Below are positions 6,878 to 10,051 of a stretch of 10,051 nucleotides of DNA, piece after piece. This stretch comes from JABMMZ01 sp044373665. GTDB taxonomy: Bacteria > Bacteroidota > Bacteroidia > NS11-12g > UBA955. Numbering within the stretch: the stretch's first letter is position 1; the number at the start of each line of letters is the position of its first letter. Location of the stretch: the NCBI GenBank assembly GCA_044373665.1, contig JBIPNH010000081.1, positions 1 to 10,051 on the forward strand, in the 5' to 3' direction. Below the pieces are notes generated by a model. The model was not told where the DNA came from and searched no databases. It worked only from the letters and a program-made list of their open reading frames with translations. The translations under genes were made by a program, and so were the position numbers.

Positions 6878-7621
6878 TTACATTAACATACCACCACAAA
6901 CACTGATGGTTTGTCCAGTAACATAAGCACTCATATCACTTGCCAAAAACAGACAAACATTAGCAACATCTTCTGTAGAACCTCCTCTTTTTAAAGGAAT
7001 GGTATCAACCCATTGTTTTTTAATATCTTCGTTTAAAGCGCCTGTCATTTCTGTTTCAATAAAACCTGGTGCAATAGCATTACATCTCACATTTCTACTA
7101 CCTAATTCTTTGGCCATAGACTTTGTAAACCCAATCATACCTGCTTTACTTGCGCTGTAATTGGACTGACCTGCATTACCTGTAACACCCACAACAGAGG
7201 TCATATTGATAATACTACCCGATCTGTTTTTTAAGAATGTTTTCAAACACGCTTTGGTCAAATTGAATGCCGATTTCAAATTGGTATTAATCACTTCATC
7301 CCATTGTTCTTCGGTCATTCTCATTAAAAGATTATCACGGGTAATACCTGCATTATTAATTAAAATATCAATACTTCCAAAATCAGCAATTATCAAATCG
7401 GCCAATTCGTGAGCCGCAGCAAAGTTAGAGGCATCACTTTGATAACCTTTCACTTTTACACCATATTGTGCAGATAATTCAGACTCAAATTGTCTTGCTT
7501 TCTCAACAGAGCTTGCAAAAGTAAAGGCAATGTTGGCGCCATTTTTAGCAAATGTTTCTGCGATTCCTTTTCCTATACCTCGACTTGCGCCTGTTATTAA
7601 GGCTACTTTTCCATTCAACAT
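6878..7621 (-). CDS. fabG: 3-oxoacyl-[acyl-carrier-protein] reductase FabG
   Basis: This 247-residue short-chain dehydrogenase/reductase reduces 3-oxoacyl-ACP with NADPH during fatty-acid elongation in the cytoplasm. It shows the cofactor motif TGASRGIG (10-17), NNAG (89-92), N114 in NTNLKS, the catalytic triad S142, Y155 and K159 in TSVVGVTGNAGQSNYSASKA, and the APGFIETEM loop at 184-192. I start it at ATG 7621 (MLNGKVALITGASRGIG), which gives the standard FabG length. An in-frame ATG at 7714 would add 31 lysine- and asparagine-rich residues unlike any SDR N-terminus. It is the first gene of the operon with tatC and rpiB. Many SDR enzymes look alike, but the match to FabG is strong over the whole length. 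Confidence 0.94.
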   Translation of the reverse strand: MLNGKVALITGASRGIGKGIAETFAKNGANIAFTFASSVEKARQFESELSAQYGVKVKGYQSDASNFAAAHELADLIIADFGSIDILINNAGITRDNLLMRMTEEQWDEVINTNLKSAFNLTKACLKTFLKNRSGSIINMTSVVGVTGNAGQSNYSASKAGMIGFTKSMAKELGSRNVRCNAIAPGFIETEMTGALNEDIKKQWVDTIPLKRGGSTEDVANVCLFLASDMSAYVTGQTISVCGGMLM

Positions 7622-7874
7622 ATTTTGATAATTATTAAACAGCGAAAATAAATCTTTTTTGTATTTTTTGTTTCTATTTTGTTCGAAATCTGTAAATCGC
7701 AGTTTAGGATGCAAAGTTTGTTGCTCTATTTTCTGTAAAATTATCTCCGATAGTCAAAGGCTGAAACCATGTCTCAACTTTGCTCTCGCTAGCATCTTTC
7801 TAGTGACTCAAGTCTTTGCCTCTGGCACATTCACCTTTGCCGAAGTATCTGCATTACTGTCCTTCACTTCTTTT
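7622..7874. other. fabG upstream region with a non-coding, less AT-rich block
   Basis: Positions 7622-7715 are very AT-rich and should contain the fabG leader; TATTTTCG on the minus strand at 7643-7650 is the nearest -7-like box, 22 bp from the ATG, with no -33 partner. About 7740-7870 is visibly richer in G and C. On the plus strand it is open as part of a 95-codon frame (7659-7946), but this frame runs into palindromic repeats and resembles no family I can name. On the minus strand the corresponding frame is broken by two TGA codons. I see no gene, and the block may belong to the adjoining repeat cluster. Confidence 0.4.
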
Positions 7875-7948
7875 TGTCACCCTTCGAGAGTACTTCCCTT
7901 CGACTCCGCTCAGGGTAAACTAGCTCAGCAGAGGCTCTCAGGGTGACA
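7875..7948. repeat. Nested palindromic element (TGTCACCCT...AGGGTGACA)
   Basis: The outer 9-bp arms TGTCACCCT (7875-7883) and AGGGTGACA (7940-7948) are perfect inverted repeats. They are extended by GAGAG (7886-7890) pairing with CTCTC (7935-7939) across a 2-nt bulge. Inside lies a second, shorter copy, CCCTTCGACTCCGCTCAGGG (7897-7916). I recall similar CCCTTCGACTCCGCTCAGGGTGAC sequences as dispersed intergenic repeats in Bacteroidota, unverified here. Confidence 0.75.
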
Positions 7949-7962
7949 CAATTCGACGAATA

Positions 7963-8010
7963 AACAATTTGACAATGCAACAATTTAACTATTAACGATT
8001 AACCATCAAC
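7963..8010 (-). repeat. Mixed octamer/heptamer array, units ending in AAC (GTT on the minus strand)
   Basis: After AAC at 7963-7965, three octamers follow on the plus strand: AATTTGAC (7966-7973), AATGCAAC and AATTTAAC (ending at 7989). Three heptamers come next without a break: TATTAAC (7990-7996), GATTAAC (7997-8003) and CATCAAC (8004-8010). The unit end is strictly conserved (AAC, once GAC) while the rest drifts, and the spacing changes from 8 to 7. Confidence 0.7.
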
Positions 8011-8057
8011 CACTTGTAGCCCTTCGGTACAGCTGCTAACAGCGATTATACCAAGTG
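8011..8057. repeat. Nested palindromic element with CCCTTCGGTAC
   Basis: The outer arms CACTTG (8011-8016) and CAAGTG (8052-8057) enclose an inner hairpin GCTG-CTAA-CAGC (8032-8043). CCCTTCGGTAC at 8020-8030 resembles the left-arm region of the elements at 7875 and 8083, so this looks like a diverged member of that group. Confidence 0.5.
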
Positions 8058-8082
8058 ATAAAAATGGTGTACGAATACTTTG

Positions 8083-8130
8083 TTGTCGCCCTTCGATACT
8101 TCAGCCTAGGGCTGAAACTCAGGGTGACAA
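8083..8130. repeat. Nested palindromic element (TTGTCGCCCT...AGGGTGACAA)
   Basis: The outer 10-bp arms TTGTCGCCCT (8083-8092) and AGGGTGACAA (8121-8130) pair with a single C/T difference that allows a G-U wobble in one RNA sense. The inner hairpin TTCAGCC-TAG-GGCTGAA (8100-8116) is perfect. The outer arms match those at 7875-7948, while the interior is unrelated. Confidence 0.75.
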
Positions 8131-8147
8131 ATTTTATCGACTGTGAG

Positions 8148-8180
8148 ATTCTGGACATTCGCAAAGCCGAATTCCAGAAT
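8148..8180. repeat. Strong hairpin, 13-bp stem with one bulged base
   Basis: The arms ATTCTGGA (8148-8155) and TCCAGAAT (8173-8180) are followed inward by ATTCG (8157-8161) and CGAAT (8168-8172). Only C8156 is unpaired and the loop is the six bases CAAAGC. It lies 102 bp beyond the GNAT stop in the sense direction. With no T-tract it is more likely a repeat element or RNA stabiliser than a simple terminator. Confidence 0.7.
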
Positions 8181-8201
8181 GAGGGAAACATTGAGAGTGA
8201 C

Positions 8202-8228
8202 AACAATTTAACAATTTAACAATTCAAC
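8202..8228 (-). repeat. Octamer tandem array AATTTAAC x3
   Basis: AAC at 8202-8204 is followed by AATTTAAC, AATTTAAC and AATTCAAC (8205-8228). On the minus strand this is GTTGAATT-GTTAAATT-GTTAAATT-GTT. It is the same octamer family as 7966-7989. Confidence 0.75.
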
Positions 8229-8229
8229 A

Positions 8230-8247
8230 TCCCGCAGTACTGCGGGA
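8230..8247. repeat. 18-bp perfect palindrome
   Basis: TCCCGCAGTACTGCGGGA is identical to its reverse complement, GC-rich in an AT-rich gap, and starts 1 bp after the octamer array. It can form a hairpin on either strand, about 35 bp beyond the GNAT stop, and could end or protect that transcript. It is symmetric enough to be a regulator site, but no divergent promoter adjoins it. Confidence 0.7.
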
Positions 8248-8251
8248 CAAC

Positions 8252-8286
8252 TAATAACCCTTAACCAATAACCCTTAACTATTAAC
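8252..8286 (-). repeat. Heptamer tandem array x5 crossing the GNAT stop codon
   Basis: Five units in perfect 7-bp register on the plus strand are TAATAAC, CCTTAAC, CAATAAC, CCTTAAC and TATTAAC. The last unit contains the TAA stop of the GNAT gene (8282-8284). In sense orientation the array reads GTTAATA-GTTAAGG-GTTATTG-GTTAAGG-GTTATTA. Confidence 0.8.
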
Positions 8287-8701
8287 TAGCAACCATCGCA
8301 AAATGCTGTATGCCAGCTTCTTCAAACTGTGGGCCGTAACATTTAAATCCCATTTTTTCATAAAAAGGAACTGCATGTACTTGGGCGTGAAGCATTACTT
8401 TAGTGGCATACGGCAAGTCTAGCAACACGGCTTTTACCAATGCTGCTCCCACTCCTGTATTTCTGTATTCTTTTAAAACCGCAAAACGCTCTAATTTAAT
8501 AATCCCCTTGTCCTTAAAACGCCATCTTGCGGTTCCACAGGCTACACCATTGTTATAAGCAATGAAATGGGTGCATTTTTGGTCGTCTTCGTCGTACTCT
8601 TCAGAAGCCTCTACATTCTGTTCTACCACAAAAACCCGATTTCGGATACTAAATATTGAATCTATTTCTGACTTTGTTTTAACTTTATTAACTTGGATCA
8701 T
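8282..8701 (-). CDS. GNAT-family N-acetyltransferase, YjcF-like
   Basis: This 139-residue protein belongs to the GNAT superfamily, which transfers an acetyl group from acetyl-CoA to an amine. The N-terminal IRNRVFVVEQNVEASEEYDE (19-38) and DDQKCTHFIAY are typical of the small YjcF/ElaA-like branch. The acetyl-CoA loop is in LERFAVLKEYRNTGVGAALV (70-89), and AQVHAVPFYEKMGF (105-118) is the final strand-helix region. The resemblance to Bacillus YjcF holds over the full length, ending AGIQHFAM. The substrate is unknown. Its ATG overlaps the stop of the upstream HExxH gene (ATGA, 8698-8701), so the two are probably translationally coupled. The TAA stop lies in a heptamer repeat. Confidence 0.92.
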   Translation of the reverse strand: MIQVNKVKTKSEIDSIFSIRNRVFVVEQNVEASEEYDEDDQKCTHFIAYNNGVACGTARWRFKDKGIIKLERFAVLKEYRNTGVGAALVKAVLLDLPYATKVMLHAQVHAVPFYEKMGFKCYGPQFEEAGIQHFAMVAS

Positions 8702-9045
8702 TTGAAAAATTTAAGGTGGTTTAAAAAAGGGCGCTTTTTAAGAAAATCTAATTGACCCTGATGGGTGTATGCTTCTTTCTCAAAACTGATGGAACGGTAT
8801 GCGAAATCATGATTGAAACGGTATTTTATTAAACCCAATGCATACTCTGTAAAATACCAAATGTGATAAGGAAGTATTAACAATTCCAATTGCTGGCGGT
8901 GGTGAATTTTTTCGTGATTAATTAAGGCCTTGTTGGAGCGTAACTGAGTTGTTTTAACAATTATAAAAGGCCACAATGCCATGGCATTTACTCTGGAGTC
9001 GTTCAATGAAAAAATCTTTAACAATATGGAACTTACCAATATCAT
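8698..9045 (-). CDS. Small HExxH-type putative metal-binding protein, unknown function
   Basis: I do not recognise a named family for this 115-residue protein. Its main feature is NHEKIHHRQQLELL (43-56), an HExxH zinc-protease-like motif followed by the pattern HxxQ..E. Further on are LPYHIWYFTEYAL (58-70) and AYRSISFEKEAYTHQ (82-96), in which a downstream glutamate could be a third metal ligand. The N-terminus is hydrophobic (MILVSSILLKIF) but short. I recall similar short Bacteroidota proteins with HEKIHxRQQ...FExEA, unverified. A gluzincin-like fold is inferred from the motif alone; the chain is short for an active protease, so it may be a metal-binding or degenerate relative. Its ATG directly abuts the stop of the upstream coiled-coil gene (TAA ATG) and its stop overlaps the GNAT start. 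Confidence 0.8.
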   Translation of the reverse strand: MILVSSILLKIFSLNDSRVNAMALWPFIIVKTTQLRSNKALINHEKIHHRQQLELLILPYHIWYFTEYALGLIKYRFNHDFAYRSISFEKEAYTHQGQLDFLKKRPFLNHLKFFK

Positions 9046-10051
9046 TTATTCTTCAATTTGCCCTTGACCTTGCTCTTCTTTTTGCTTTTCTTCTTCTAAT
9101 TTTTTGCGTCGTTCCTCACGTTCCTTTTCTATCATTTGCTTTAGAATTTCTTCCTCGGTCAATGGCTTTTTAGGTTCTTGATTGGGTGTATTTTCTAACT
9201 GATTTTTTTGATTAATTGAATCTTGCAATTTTAAATTCAATCGCTTCATACTGTCCAATTCTTGTTTCAACAGACTGTTTTTTTCTTTCTCAGTCGTTAA
9301 TTGATTGGTTGTTTTGTCAAGCGTCTTTGTAATATCCTTCAATTCAATGAACAAACTGTTGTTTTCTTGATTAAGTATCCCATTTTGTGACGTAAGGACA
9401 TCTATTGTTTTTTTCTGATTGCTAACCATATTGGTTAGGTTTATAATAATATCCCCATTCTCGTCACCTTTTTCAACGCCTTGTTTAAAATCCTTCAAGC
9501 GTTCGTTTTCTTCTTTTAATTGAATCAATTTAAAGCTTATTTCATCTACCTCATCTTCGAGTTCGGTAACTTTCATTTGCAATCTGTTTCGAGAATTTAA
9601 TAAGCCTGTATCATTTTGTCTGACAGAGGCTTGGTTATTATTCAGTTTAATCTTTGTTTTTAACTCATCAATTTCCTTGTCTTTTCTGATGATTTGGTCT
9701 TTTAACTTAATAATTATTTGGGTAAATGCTTGTTCTTCTTCTTTAGTGGTATTGGTTTCCAAATCTCTCAACTCTACTTTTTCTTCGAGATAAAGTTTCA
9801 AAAAATCAAACTTAGCTTTACTATCCGGACCAATATAAAGCCCTACCTTTCCTTTGTTGAGTTCTATGTCTGTAAATGTGGTTACAAATACCGAGTTGAT
9901 ATACAAATCGTAAACCTTATTGTAAGTTTTAACCACAATTGTATTTTCGGATTTGGTAATTACCGAGGGCAACTTAACCCAAGAATTGCCTGAAGAATGA
10001 ATCGCAACTTGCTTGTCTTTGTTTAACCTTAAAATTCTGAATTCTCTTTTT
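9046..10051 (-). CDS. LamG-like / coiled-coil protein, C-terminal part (partial)
   Basis: The reading frame is open to the right edge, giving 334 visible residues; the true start is outside the window. A TTG at 9972 is only an internal codon, since the frame continues upstream through LNKDKQVAIHSSGNSWVKLP. The visible N-terminal part, with ENTIVVKTYNKVYDLYINSV and GKVGLYIGPDSKAKFDFLKL, looks like the end of a concanavalin/LamG-type beta-sandwich, similar to DUF1080-like domains. From about EEQAFTQIIIKLKDQ onward comes a long charged coiled coil with heptad hydrophobics. It ends in a Glu/Lys-rich tail (EKEREERRKKLEEEKQKEEQ). Such proteins often act as envelope or scaffold factors, but I cannot assign a function. 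It is the first visible gene of the operon with the HExxH and GNAT genes. Confidence 0.8.
   Translation of the reverse strand, partial: KREFRILRLNKDKQVAIHSSGNSWVKLPSVITKSENTIVVKTYNKVYDLYINSVFVTTFTDIELNKGKVGLYIGPDSKAKFDFLKLYLEEKVELRDLETNTTKEEEQAFTQIIIKLKDQIIRKDKEIDELKTKIKLNNNQASVRQNDTGLLNSRNRLQMKVTELEDEVDEISFKLIQLKEENERLKDFKQGVEKGDENGDIIINLTNMVSNQKKTIDVLTSQNGILNQENNSLFIELKDITKTLDKTTNQLTTEKEKNSLLKQELDSMKRLNLKLQDSINQKNQLENTPNQEPKKPLTEEEILKQMIEKEREERRKKLEEEKQKEEQGQGQIEE

Noticed and set aside
7622..7714. N-terminal extension of FabG from an ATG at 7714
   Set aside because: The extra 31 residues are low-complexity and polar, and the SDR fold starts cleanly at MLNGKVALITG; the 247-residue form matches the family length.
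7659..7946. A 95-codon plus-strand frame upstream of and antisense to the fabG leader
   Set aside because: It ends inside palindromic repeats, has no recognisable domain, and its second half simply translates the CCCTTCGACTCCGCTCAGGG repeat.
9046..9972. Coiled-coil gene starting at TTG 9972
   Set aside because: The frame is open through to the window edge and the preceding 26 residues fit the same LamG-like domain, so the codon is internal.

Overview
The window looks like the chromosome of a low-GC member of the Bacteroidota. The evidence is a secreted protease ending in a type IX secretion (T9SS) type A sorting domain, AT-rich genes with no Shine-Dalgarno sequences, perfect TAnnTTTG -7 boxes ahead of two genes, and a TatC with the long first periplasmic loop I associate with this phylum. 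I cannot name the genus. There are no rRNA or tRNA genes, no recognisable transposase and no CRISPR array.

Layout. Positions 1-415 (-) hold the N-terminus of an RND/MMPL-type exporter that runs off the left edge. A short divergent promoter region follows, then a (+) pair: a small transaldolase of the FSA/TalC family (603-1262) and a six-helix voltage-gated-type K+ channel (1296-2090). Everything to the right is on the (-) strand. A C10 (streptopain-like) protease of 879 residues (2594-5233) overlaps a downstream lipoprotein gene (2103-2597) by 4 bp. Next is a tight operon fabG-tatC-rpiB (7621 down to 5595; gaps of 6 and 5 bp). The last operon enters from the right edge: a LamG-like/coiled-coil protein (from beyond 10051 to 9046), a 115-residue HExxH protein (8698-9045) and a YjcF-like GNAT acetyltransferase (8282-8701), which abut or overlap by 4 bp.

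The two long intergenic regions (5255-5594 and 7622-8281) are packed with small repeats. These include decayed tandem hairpins, nested palindromes with CCCTTCG...AGGGTGAC arms, a 13-bp-stem hairpin, an 18-bp perfect palindrome, and several short arrays whose units all end in AAC at 7- or 8-bp spacing (GTTNNNN or GTTNNNNN on the coding strand). Two of these arrays run across the stop codons of rpiB and the GNAT gene. They are the most unusual non-coding feature here.

How the genes fit together. Transaldolase and RpiB both serve the non-oxidative pentose phosphate pathway but lie in separate transcription units. FabG serves fatty-acid elongation and TatC folded-protein export; the operon linking them looks like housekeeping packing. 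The C10 protease and its overlapping lipoprotein are the best candidate for a functional pair. The right-hand operon is mostly uncharacterised. Three start sites were revised by reading the codons: the protease starts at ATG 5233 rather than an upstream TTG, FabG at 7621 rather than 7714, and TatC at a GTG.
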